DNA from: Streptomyces sp. NBC_00690
GTDB taxonomy: Bacteria; Actinomycetota; Actinomycetes; Streptomycetales; Streptomycetaceae
DNA: 64,000 bases
Assembly (NCBI RefSeq): GCF_036226685.1
Contig: NZ_CP109009.1
Location: 8,335,501 to 8,399,500 of the forward strand
Direction of reading: 5' to 3'
The notes beneath the pieces are model-generated. The model was not told the origin of the DNA and made no database searches. It saw only the letters and a list, made by a program, of their open reading frames with translations. Each line of letters begins with the position of its first letter. Position 1 is the first letter of the stretch. The position numbers and the translations under genes were made by a program. Shown here one piece after another: positions 46,705-59,000 of the stretch.

Positions 46705-49577
46705 GACCCCTACTCGACCGCGAGGCCGAACTCGTCGTGATCACCGCCGCGCTGGACGCCCTGGGTAGCGGGGGCGCCGGCTCGCTCACCGTGGTCACCG
46801 GCGGCCTCGGCATGGGGAGGACAGCCCTGCTCAGAGCGCTGCCGAAGGTCGCCGAGCAGCGCGGCGTACGAGTCCTGACGGCCAGCGGAGCCGTACACGA
46901 GCGCGATTTCGGCTTCGGCGTCGTCAGCCAACTGCTGACCGCACTCATCCCCGGCGACACCACCGCCCTGCCCGGCGACTGCGTCCCACCGCCACAGGGA
47001 TCCGAGCGCGACGCCGAACTCCTCGACCTGATCGCCGAACACAGTGCGCACCGACCCCTGCTCCTGTTGGTGGACGACCTCCAGTGGGCAGACGCCCCCT
47101 CCCTGCGCTGGCTCGACCGGCTGACCCGCCGCCTTCCCTGCCTGGACGTCGCCCTCGTCGTCGCCGTACGCGAAGACGGGTCCGTCGGAAGCCAAACCCA
47201 TCTCCACCGGCTCACCGACCATGCCCACCACATCCTGCCGTTGCGTTCGCTCACCTCCGCAGGAACCGCCGCCCTCATCGCCGCCCACACCGGACGCCCC
47301 GTCGACCCCGCCTACGCCGACGCCTGCCACCGGACCACCGACGGGCACCCCCTGCTGCTCACCGCCACCCTCGCCGCACTCGGCAGGGAGGAACCGACCG
47401 CGGAGCGCGCCAAAGAAGTCGACGGCACGCGGCTGCTGACCCTGCACGAAAGGTTCGCGGCCGTACTGCGCTACCAGAGCGAAGCGGTGTGGTCGATCGC
47501 GAAGGTCCTCGCCGTCGTCGACGAGGCCGCTGACGACGAGCTGACCGGTCAACTCACCGGCCTGGACGACACCGGCCGCACCGAGGCCATCGCCGCCCTG
47601 CGCAAACTCGGCCTCCTCGCGAACGATCCCGTACCGCGCTTCATCCACCAAGCAGTACGGGACGGCGTCGAACAGGCCATGACCCCGGCGGACGCCGAGG
47701 ACACCCGGGTCCGCGCCGCCCTGCTGCTGCATGAGGGCGGACACCCCCCGGAGAGCGCCGCCCGGCTACTGGTCGCCACCTCCTGCCACACCCCCTGGGC
47801 CGTCGGCGTACTGCGCACCGCTGCCACCACCGCCCTGGGCCGTACCGATCCCAACGCCGCGGCCCGCTACCTTCGCCACGCCCTGCTGGGAAGTTCACCC
47901 GAAGGGCCCGATCGGGGTGAGTTGCTCGCGGACCTCGCCACCATCGAGTGCGCCTTCGCACCCCAAGCCGCCCTGCGGCACTTCGCCCAGGCACTGCTCC
48001 TCCTGCCCGATCCCGCGGACCGTGCCAGGGTGGCCGGCCGCATACCGCCCTTCCTCCTCGATGGCTGCCCACCCGCCGCGATCGAATCCGTGGTGCGCGC
48101 GCACGGTGAACTCGCGGTGCCCGCACCAGCGGATGAGATCGGGCGGGGGCTCGCCCTGCGCCTCGAAGCCAGGCTGCGGCACCGATCGGTGGCAGGCCCC
48201 GGCGAACTGTTCCAATGCGCGGACCGGCTCAGGTCCTTGGGGCCGATGCCCGACCTGGACACCACCGCCGACCGCGAACTGATCACCGTACTGCTGCACG
48301 GTGCCACCCTGACCCAGCGCACGACCGCCGCGGAGGCGGTGCCGCTCGCCGAACGGGTGCTCCAGCACGAGCCGGCGACTCCGGACCACATCCACACCGC
48401 CCTCCCGCTGCTGGCCGACATCCTCATCGCATCGGACTCCCTCGCCACGATCGGCCCCTGGCTCGAATCCGCCTACCAGCGGGCTCGTCGTGACAACGCC
48501 TCGGTGGCGCGCGCCGTCATCGCTGTCGAACTCACCCAACTCGCCCTGGCACATGGACGCATCGACCAGGCCAGGGTCCATGCCGACGAGGCGCTCTCCC
48601 TCGGCGTCACCGCCTGGGCCACGCTCCAGACGCTGACACCCCTGGCCCTCGTCGCGGCCCAGGCCCGCGACACGGAGCTCACCCTGCGACTGCTGACCGA
48701 TGGTCGCGATGGCGCCGACCACGGCCATCGCCCCGCCCTGCGGCAACTCCTGCGCGGTTCGGCCGCAGCACAACGCGGAGATCTCGCCACCGCGCTGGAA
48801 TGTCTCCTCGATTGGGGCCGTTCTGCGGAGCGCGCCGACTGGCGCAATCCCGCCTTGGTGCCCTGGCGGTCCTGGACGGCTGGCCTCCACTACCGGATGG
48901 GACGTCCGGAGCGTGCGCACGACCTCATCGAGGAGGAGTACGAGCGGGCGGTCCGTTGGGGTGGACCGGTAGCCATCGGTCGTGCCCAGCGGGTGCGGGG
49001 CGCCCTCCGCAAGGGTGTGGACGGCCTCGCCCTCCTCCATGAGTCGGCCCAGACCCTGGACGGTTCGGTGAACATGCTCGAACGGGCCCGGACGTCGCTG
49101 TTGCTCGGCCGGAGACTGTTGGAGGCGGGCCGGACCGCGGAGGCCGAGCGCCGCCTCACTCAAGCCCGGGCGGACGGCCTCGCCTGCGGGGTGCCCTGGC
49201 TTGCTCGTGTTGCGGACGACGCGCTTCACGCGGATGCCGGGGCGCACCGAGCGGACGCCATCGCCAGCCTCACCCGGGCCGAACGCCATGTCGCAGGGCT
49301 CGCCGCCGGTGGAGCCTCGAACAAGGAGATCGCCGAACGGCTCGATGTCACCTCCCGCGCGGTGGAGAAGCACCTCACCCGCACCTACCGCAAGCTGAGC
49401 ATCCGCGGACGCACCGAACTCGTCGCCATGGCCGGATTGTTGCCGATCGAGGCGGCTCCCCGTCCGCGCCCGTCCGCACGGCCCCCTTCGACCGTAGTTG
49501 CCGTACCGACCGAACCGAACCGAAGCGTTGACGGTACCGCGGGTAACCGTACCTTCGGTCGACTCCCACAGGCTTAG
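46701..49577 (+). CDS. Large LuxR-family (LAL) transcriptional regulator 3
   Basis: A 958-residue LAL regulator coupled to the previous gene through an ATGA overlap. The P-loop reads GGLGMGRT, the third in this run with Arg in place of Lys, and Walker B is LLLLVDDLQW. The LuxR helix-turn-helix lies at about 860-905 (ERHVAGLAAGGASNKEIAERL to YRKLSIRGR), followed by a 50-residue Pro/Arg-rich tail. I found no TTA codon in it, unlike regulators 1 and 2. It is the last gene of the regulator operon; the P450 gene has its own promoter region after a 188-base gap. Confidence 0.92.
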   Translation: MRPLLDREAELVVITAALDALGSGGAGSLTVVTGGLGMGRTALLRALPKVAEQRGVRVLTASGAVHERDFGFGVVSQLLTALIPGDTTALPGDCVPPPQGSERDAELLDLIAEHSAHRPLLLLVDDLQWADAPSLRWLDRLTRRLPCLDVALVVAVREDGSVGSQTHLHRLTDHAHHILPLRSLTSAGTAALIAAHTGRPVDPAYADACHRTTDGHPLLLTATLAALGREEPTAERAKEVDGTRLLTLHERFAAVLRYQSEAVWSIAKVLAVVDEAADDELTGQLTGLDDTGRTEAIAALRKLGLLANDPVPRFIHQAVRDGVEQAMTPADAEDTRVRAALLLHEGGHPPESAARLLVATSCHTPWAVGVLRTAATTALGRTDPNAAARYLRHALLGSSPEGPDRGELLADLATIECAFAPQAALRHFAQALLLLPDPADRARVAGRIPPFLLDGCPPAAIESVVRAHGELAVPAPADEIGRGLALRLEARLRHRSVAGPGELFQCADRLRSLGPMPDLDTTADRELITVLLHGATLTQRTTAAEAVPLAERVLQHEPATPDHIHTALPLLADILIASDSLATIGPWLESAYQRARRDNASVARAVIAVELTQLALAHGRIDQARVHADEALSLGVTAWATLQTLTPLALVAAQARDTELTLRLLTDGRDGADHGHRPALRQLLRGSAAAQRGDLATALECLLDWGRSAERADWRNPALVPWRSWTAGLHYRMGRPERAHDLIEEEYERAVRWGGPVAIGRAQRVRGALRKGVDGLALLHESAQTLDGSVNMLERARTSLLLGRRLLEAGRTAEAERRLTQARADGLACGVPWLARVADDALHADAGAHRADAIASLTRAERHVAGLAAGGASNKEIAERLDVTSRAVEKHLTRTYRKLSIRGRTELVAMAGLLPIEAAPRPRPSARPPSTVVAVPTEPNRSVDGTAGNRTFGRLPQA

Positions 49578-49597
49578 CGCGCCACGACTCGAATTCG

Positions 49598-49627
49598 TTG
49601 ACATCCATTCCGGTGCCTTCATACCGT
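49598..49627 (+). promoter_or_regulatory. Promoter of the P450-ferredoxin-cholesterol oxidase genes
   Basis: A perfect -35 TTGACA (49598-49603) is followed after 18 bases by TACCGT (49622-49627), matching TAnnnT. It lies in a comparatively A/T-rich gap and would give a leader of about 130 bases to the P450 ATG. Confidence 0.5.
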
Positions 49628-49765
49628 CATATGTAACGGTCAACGTTCGACTCGTTCTGACGTTCGATCCATGAATCCGCCAGTGCCTACGAAAGCGATC
49701 CGCAGCGACCGCTCTTCGCCATGAGTGCTGCCCATATGAGAACGGCGCTCGGGAAAGGGAAGGAC

Positions 49766-50962
49766 ATGAGCCAGGCCGCACCCGTGAACTTCACGACGGT
49801 CCGCGAGGGATTATTCAATCCGCCGGTGATGACGCAGATATTGCGCCAGACCGAGCCGGTGGCCCGTATGGAATTCGCCGACGGGCACCTTGGCTGGCTG
49901 GTCACCGGATACTCAGCCGCCCGAACCGTACTCGCCGACGCCCGATTCAGTGCCCGCGGTGAACTGAAGCACCCCCCGGTGCCCCGCGCGGCCACCTTGG
50001 AAGAGCCCCCCGCGGCACCGCCCGGCATGTTCATCCAGCACGACCAGCCGGAACACCAGCGCTACCGCAAGCTCCTGGTGGGACAGTTCACCGTCCGTCG
50101 CATGCGTCTGCTGACCGACTGGATCGAGAAGATCGTCGCCGAACGGCTCGACGCCCTCGAACTGCTCGGCCCTCCGGTCGACCTCTTCGAACACTTCGCC
50201 CTGCCGATCCCCTCCCTCGTCATCAGCGAACTCCTCGGCGTGCCCTACGCCGACCGCGACGCGTTCCAACACGACACCCATGTCTGGAGCAGCTTCGGCA
50301 CCTCCACCGAAGAGGTGACCCGCGCGTTCCTCTCCCTGGGCACCTACCTCCAGCACCTGATACAGCTCAAGCGCGCCGAACCCACCGACGACATCCTCAG
50401 CGGTCTCATCACCGTCGACCCCGACCTCACCGACGAGGAACTCACCTCGATCGCCTTCCTGCTCCTGGTCGCCGGACACGAGACCACCGCCAACCAACTG
50501 GCTCTCGGAACCTTCGCCCTCCTCCAGCACCCCGAACAACTCGCCGCGCTGCGCTCCGACCCGACCCTGATCGACGGTGCGGTCGAAGAGATGCTCCGCC
50601 ATCTCAGCATCGTCCACCACGGCCCCACCCGCGCCGCGCTGGAAGACGTCGAGATCGACGGCGCCACCATCCGCAAGGGCGAGGTCGTCATGGTGTCCCT
50701 CGCAGCCGCCAACCGGGACCCGGCACGGTTCGCCGACCCCGAGGTCTTCGACCTCAACCGGCCCGCCGGCGGTCACCTCGCCTTCGGACACGGCATCCAC
50801 CAATGCCTCGGCCAACAACTTGCCCGCATCGAACTGCGCGTCGGATTCGCCGCGCTGCTGGAGCGTTTCCCGGGACTGCGCCTCGCCTGTCCGCCCGAGG
50901 AGATCAGGCTGCGGCACGACATGCAGGTGTACGGGGTGTACGCACTGCCCGTCACCTGGTGA
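49766..50962 (+). CDS. Cytochrome P450
   Basis: A 398-residue bacterial class I P450. The oxygen-binding I-helix motif AGHETTA, the K-helix ExxR (EEMLRHLS) and the heme-ligand loop FGHGIHQCLGQQLAR are all intact. The ATG at 49766 follows GGGAAGGA; an upstream in-frame ATG at 49721 lacks a ribosome site. A TTA codon at 49811-49813 (Leu16) implies bldA control of the tailoring step too. A ferredoxin gene follows by 13 bases and is its likely electron donor. In polyene clusters such P450s oxidise a methyl branch to a carboxyl (NysN/AmphN/PimG) or hydroxylate or epoxidise the ring; which applies here is unknown. Confidence 0.95.
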   Translation: MSQAAPVNFTTVREGLFNPPVMTQILRQTEPVARMEFADGHLGWLVTGYSAARTVLADARFSARGELKHPPVPRAATLEEPPAAPPGMFIQHDQPEHQRYRKLLVGQFTVRRMRLLTDWIEKIVAERLDALELLGPPVDLFEHFALPIPSLVISELLGVPYADRDAFQHDTHVWSSFGTSTEEVTRAFLSLGTYLQHLIQLKRAEPTDDILSGLITVDPDLTDEELTSIAFLLLVAGHETTANQLALGTFALLQHPEQLAALRSDPTLIDGAVEEMLRHLSIVHHGPTRAALEDVEIDGATIRKGEVVMVSLAAANRDPARFADPEVFDLNRPAGGHLAFGHGIHQCLGQQLARIELRVGFAALLERFPGLRLACPPEEIRLRHDMQVYGVYALPVTW

Positions 50963-50975
50963 CCCGGCTCCCCGG

Positions 50976-52866
<1,891 letters not shown>

Positions 52867-53058
52867 GGGCGCGCGAAAATCCAACGGATTCCATTCGGTA
52901 AGAGATGCAAGCGCGATTGATGAATGCGGTTCAGCTGGCCGAATCACGCCACATGTGCCGCAGGGTGAACCGGGTCTAGCCACCGGGGAATGCAGGCGCG
53001 CCCGAAGGCGCCTGGGACAGGCAAGTGACAGTAGTGCGACGGGGCCATGGAGCATGCG

Positions 53059-56000
53059 ATGACTGAGTCTGTTTCTCTGCCGGGCGACCGTTCCTCGGAC
53101 GGCGCCGAGGACACGATCGTGGTGGTGGGCGCGGCGGTTCGGCCGCTGAGCCTCATCCGCGCCGCCGTGGCCACCGACGCCATCGACACACCGGACGGCC
53201 CCGAGGCCGCCACCGCCGGCCCTCCGCGGTTCGACACGGAGTTCTTCGCCGAGGCGCTCGGAGAGGTCGCGACCGCGGACGGTTGGCGGAGCGCGCTGCC
53301 GTACGGGCCCGCAGCCGCGGAGGTGTGGTGGCAGGCAGTGGAACACGCGGGCATCGTCCCGTCGGCAACCGCGGGCCTGAGCATCGATCTCTTCCTCGTC
53401 GTGCCTGCCGGCTCAGGCGTGGGCTCCAGCTCCGGCGTTGACTTCGGCTCAGGCGTCGGCTCCAGCTCCACTTCCGGCTCTGACTCCGTGGCGCCGAGTG
53501 CGGGCGAGCCGGAGGCGGGGTTCGGCGGGGACGCCCGCCTCGCCGAGACCGTGGCCGCGATCCTGCACCTGCCGAGCGCCGAGCGTTCCCGCACGACCCC
53601 GCACCCCACGCTGTCCGTGCATCGAGTTGCTTCGGGTGAACAGGCCCTCAGCGCTGCCCGTACCCGCCTTCGTGAGCACGGCTGCACCGTGGCCCTCGTC
53701 GCAGGACCCGGACTGCACCTCCCCGACCCCACCACGACCTTGGAGGAAGGGGCCACCGCGTACGGGGCCACCGTGCTCAAGTCGTACCCCCGAGCCCTCG
53801 CCGACGGGGACCACATCTGTGGTGCTCTCACCGTCGATGGACGACTGCTGCCACTCGCCACCGAGGCCGTCGCCGCGCCACCCGCCGACACCACGAAGGC
53901 AGCGAAGAAGAAGGGGCGCAAGAGCCGAAAGCGCCCGATCACGCCGGGCGAGACCGCCGACAACCGCAGCAGCGAACCCGTACCCGCCCTCGAAGCACAG
54001 ACACTGCTCGACACAACGGATGACACCCGCATCCCCGACGGCGCGAAGCCTGCGACCGCATCGAACGGCGAGACACCCCCACTCGCGCACACCGCGATCG
54101 AACACCCGCTGCCCTGGGCCCTCTCCGCTGCCGGCCACGACGCGTTACGCGCCCGTGCCCGGCAACTGCACGAGCACCTCACCGCACACCCAGAACTCAC
54201 GCCCGAAGCCGTCGGTCTCGCTCTCGCGAACACCCGCCACCAGTTCGGGCACCGCGCGGTGATCCTCGGCGACACGCGAGAGCAACTCCTCACAGCCCTC
54301 GACACCATGGCGAACGGCGGCTTCACCTCCGACGCCGTTCAAGGCGTCGCCACCACCCGCCCCACCGCGTTCGTCTTCCCCGGCCTCGGTGTGCAATGGG
54401 CCGGCATGGCAGTGGAACTGCTCGACTCGTCACCACAATTCCGGGCCGCCCTCCTCCGCTGCCAACACGCACTCACTGCCCACACCGACTGGACCGTCAC
54501 CGACGTCCTACGGGAGACCAACGAGGCCCCCGGACTCGACAGCATCGCCGTCAGCCTGCCCACCACCTTCGCCGTCCAAGTAGCCCTGGCCGAAACCTGG
54601 CAAGCCCACGGAGTACGCCCCGCGGCCTACGCGGCACACAGCCTGGGCGAGGTCGCCGCCGCCCACCTGTCCGGCGCACTCACGCTCAAGGACGCCGCCC
54701 GCCTCATCACCACCTGGGGCCACTGCCTGGCGGAACTGCGCGCTCGCGGTGGGGACATGCTCCTCGTCTCGCTGCCCGCACACCGAATGGACTCGATCCT
54801 CCAACCCTGGGCAGGTCGACTCGGCCTCGCCGTCCGCAACGGCCCAGAGTCCGTCGTCGTCTCAGGCGACCGCGACGCCGTCGAGGAACTCCATGCCTCA
54901 CTGGTAGCCGACGACATCCGGTGCCGCATCATCGCCGTGGGCGTCGCCGCGCACTCCCACCACGTCGACGACGTTCGAGAGCGCATACTGAGCGAACTCG
55001 CCACCCTCGAACCCCGCGCCACGCACACCCCCTTCTACTCGTCGGCCACCGGCGGTATCGTCGACGGCCGCACCCTCGACGCCCACTTCTGGTTCGAGAC
55101 CCTGCGCCACCAGGTCCGATTCGAGCAGACAACACAGGCGCTGCTCGCCGACGGCCATGAAATCCTCATCGAGGTCAACCCCCATCCCGCGCTCACCGCA
55201 GTGATGGAGGAGATCGCCGCCTCCGCGGGGCGCCGGGCGGTCACCATCGGCACCCTCCGTAGAGGACAGGGCGGCCCCCACCGCTTCCGCACGTCGCTCG
55301 CCGAAGCGCACGTACAGGGCGTAGACGTCGACTGGTCCCCGGCCTTCCCCGGAATCCCCGCCGATCGGGTGCCACTCCCCACCTACCCGTTCCAACGGAC
55401 CGACCTCGCCGCCCGAGCAGTCGACGACACCTCAAAGCTCCGCCACGAACTGGTTCCCCTCAGCGAGTCCGCACGCGAACACACCGTCCTCGCCCTCATC
55501 GCCGCCGCGACCGGCGCACTGCTCGGCGCGCCCGGACCGGTGCCCCTACCCACCGGCCGCACCTTCCGCGATCTGGGTCTGGACTCCGTCACCGCTGTCG
55601 AACTGCGCACCCGCCTCAACCAACTCAGCGGCCTCGAACTGCCCCACACCGTCGTCTTCGACCACCCCACCCCGCACTCCCTGGCCCAGCGACTCATCGC
55701 CGAGGCCCTCGGCACGGCTCACACCACCGACGTCGACACCACCACCGCCGCTTGGGACGAACCCGTCGCCATCGTCGCCATGAGCTGCCGACTGCCCGGG
55801 GGCATCCACACCCCCGAAGCCCTGTGGCAACTGCTCGCCGACGGGGCCGACGCCGTGGCGCCCCTGCCCGGCGACCGAGGCTGGGACATCGAGGGCCTCT
55901 ACGACCCCGAACCGGGTCGGCCCGGCCGCTACTACCAGCGTGAAGCAGGACTGCTCCACGAAGCACCGCACTTCGAGCCCGAGTTCTTCGGGATCTCCCC

Positions 56001-59000
56001 GCGCGAAGCCCTGGCCATGGACCCCCAACAGCGGCTGCTCCTGGAGACCGGCTGGGAAGTCCTGGAGCGTGCCCGCATCCGACCCGAGACGCTCCGCGGC
56101 ACCCGCACCGGAACGTTCATCGGAGCAATGACCCAGGACTACGGACCCAGGCTCCACGAGGCACCCGAGGAGCTCAGCGGCTACCTCCTCACCGGCAACA
56201 CCGCCAGCGTCGCATCCGGCCGACTCGCCTACACACTGGGCTTCGAAGGCCCGGCCGTCACGATCGACACCGCCTGCTCCTCCTCCCTGGTCGCCCTCCA
56301 TCTGGCCGCCCAATCACTGCGCACCGGCGAATGCACCCTCGCCCTCGCCGGCGGGGTCACCGTTCTGCCCTCCATGGGCTCCTTCGTCGAATTCAGCAAA
56401 CAGCGCGCCCTCGCCCCTGATGGACGATCCAAGGCGTTCTCCGCCGACGCGGACGGATTCGGCCTCGCCGAAGGCACCACCATGCTCCTCCTGGAGCGAC
56501 TCTCCGACGCACGCCGCAACGGCCACCCCGTACTCGCGGTCATCCGCGGCACCGCCATCAACCAGGACGGCGCGTCCAACGGCCTCACCGCCCCCAGCGG
56601 ACCAGCACAGCAGCGGGTGATTCGGCAGGCGTTGGCGAATGCCGGTCTGGGTTCTGCTGATGTGGATGTGGTGGAGGCGCATGGCACGGGTACGTCGTTG
56701 GGCGACCCGATCGAGGCGCAGGCGTTGCTGGCGACCTATGGTCAGGACCGCCCGGCGGACCGTCCGCTGTTTCTCGGTTCTCTGAAGTCGAACATCGGTC
56801 ACACCCAGGCCGCTGCCGGTGTCGCCGGTGTGATCAAGATGGTGCTGGCCCTCCAGCACGGCGTACTCCCCAAGACCCTTCACGCCGCCACTCCGTCACC
56901 ACGCATCGACTGGTCCGGTGGACACGTACGCCTCCTGACGGACGCCACCGCTTGGCCGCAGAGCGGCCGCCCCCGTCGCTTCGCCGTCTCCTCGTTCGGT
57001 ATCAGCGGCACCAACGCCCACGCCGTGGTCGAAGCCACCGACGAGACCGATACGCAGGCGCCCACACCGGTCACCGCACCCACACACCCTGCGGTGACCA
57101 CCGAACCCGACCCCGCGGTGACGATCTCCGGCACCGAAGCGAGCACCGACGACCTCAGCAACAACGACCGCCGCTCCATCAACCACACCGACACCCCCGC
57201 CGTACCGTGGCTGCTTTCCGCCCGAACCCCCGAAGCGCTCGCCGCACAAGCCCGCGCCCTCCTCGTCCACACCGAAGCGCAGCCCCAACTGCTCCCCGCC
57301 GACATCGGCCACTCACTCGCCACCACCCGCCAGACCTTCGAACACCGCGCCGTCGCCATCGGCACCGACCGATCGGAACTCGTCGACGGGCTCAAGGCCA
57401 TCGCAGCCGGCGGTACCACCCGGCAGACCGTGCAGGCAGTCGCCGTCGAAGGCCGCCGAATCGCATTCGTCTTCCCCGGTCAAGGCTCCCAGTGGGTCGG
57501 CATGGCCGTCGAACTCCTCGACGCCTACCCCGCCTTCCGCGATCGGCTCCACGCCTGCGGCCAAGCCCTGGAACCCCACGTCGACTGGTCACTGGAAGAC
57601 GTACTGCGCGGTACACCCGGTGCCCCGGCCATCGACAGTGCCGACGACGTCATCCAGCCAGTGCTGTGGGCGGTCATGGTCTCGCTCGCCGAACTCTGGC
57701 GCTCCCTCGGCGTCCATCCCTCCGCCGTCGTCGGCCACTCCCAGGGCGAGATCGCCGCCGCGGCCGTCGCAGGAGCCCTGAGCCTCGATGACGCCGCACG
57801 GGTCGTCGCCCTGCGCAGCCGGCTGCTGGCCAGGCTCGCCGGGCTGGGAGGGATGGTCTCCCTGCCCGAGCCGCTCGCCGACGTCATCCAGCGTCTCGAA
57901 CCCTGGGACGGACGCATCGGCATCGCCGCCGTCAACGGTCCGAGTTCCGTCGTCGTCTCGGGCGACGCAGACGCCCTCGCCGAGCTGCTCGAAGCGTGCG
58001 TCGCCGCCGACGTACGCGCCAAGCGCATCCCCGTCGACTACGCGTCCCACTCCACCCATGTGGAGATCATCGAAAACGAACTCGCCGAAGCCCTCGCCGG
58101 CATCACTCCGCTCACTCCGACGATCCCGCTGTACTCCACCGCCAACGGCGAGATCATCACCACCGCGGAACTCGACGCCACCTACTGGTACACCAACCTC
58201 CGCACCACGGTCGGCTTCGAGCCCGCCACCCGAAAGCTCCTCGACGACGGACACCACGTTTTCATCGAGTGCAGCCCCCACCCGGTCCTCGCCATCGGCC
58301 TCCAGGAATCCGCCGAAGCGGCCGGCGTCGCCGCGGACGTCATTCCGTCCCTGCGCCGAGGACAAGGCGGCCCCGCACGGTTCCTCACCTCACTCGCGGA
58401 CGCCCACACGCGCGGCGTCGCCGCGAACTGGCCGGCGGTCTTCACCGCGCACCACGAAGCCTCCACCAAGGACTTCCCGCACCAGCCCCGCACCGTCGAA
58501 CTCCCCACCTACCCCTTCCAGCGCCGTCGCTTCTGGCTCGACGCCCACACCACCTCGGCGAATCCCGTCCTCGACCAGCACAGTGCGGCCGAGGCCAGGT
58601 TCTGGCAGGCCGTGGAGAACGCCGACGTCAACGAACTGACCAGCTCGCTCGATCTGGACCCCGACGCCTCCCTGGACGAACTGGTCGCCCACCTCGCCGA
58701 CTGGCGACGCCAATCCAACGAGAGCGCTCGGATCGACGACTGGCGTTACCGCATCGCCTGGACACCCACCGCCACCCAACCTCGACGCGGTGAACCGACC
58801 ACCCTCGACGGCACCTATCTGCTCGTCACCTCCACCAGCCGTCAGCACGACGAACGCGCCACCGCCATCCACGATGCGGTGACCGCCCGAGGCGGCCACG
58901 TCCAACGCATCACACTCGACCCGGCAGCCGACACCGACCGTACGGCGGTGGTCCGGCACCTGGAACGGGCCGACGACGCCCCAGCGCCGACGGCGGTCCT

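Noticed and set aside
47895..49781. 628-codon open frame on the minus strand opposite regulator 3
   Set aside because: It lies across an intact LAL gene with P-loop and LuxR motif; composition is that of an antisense shadow.
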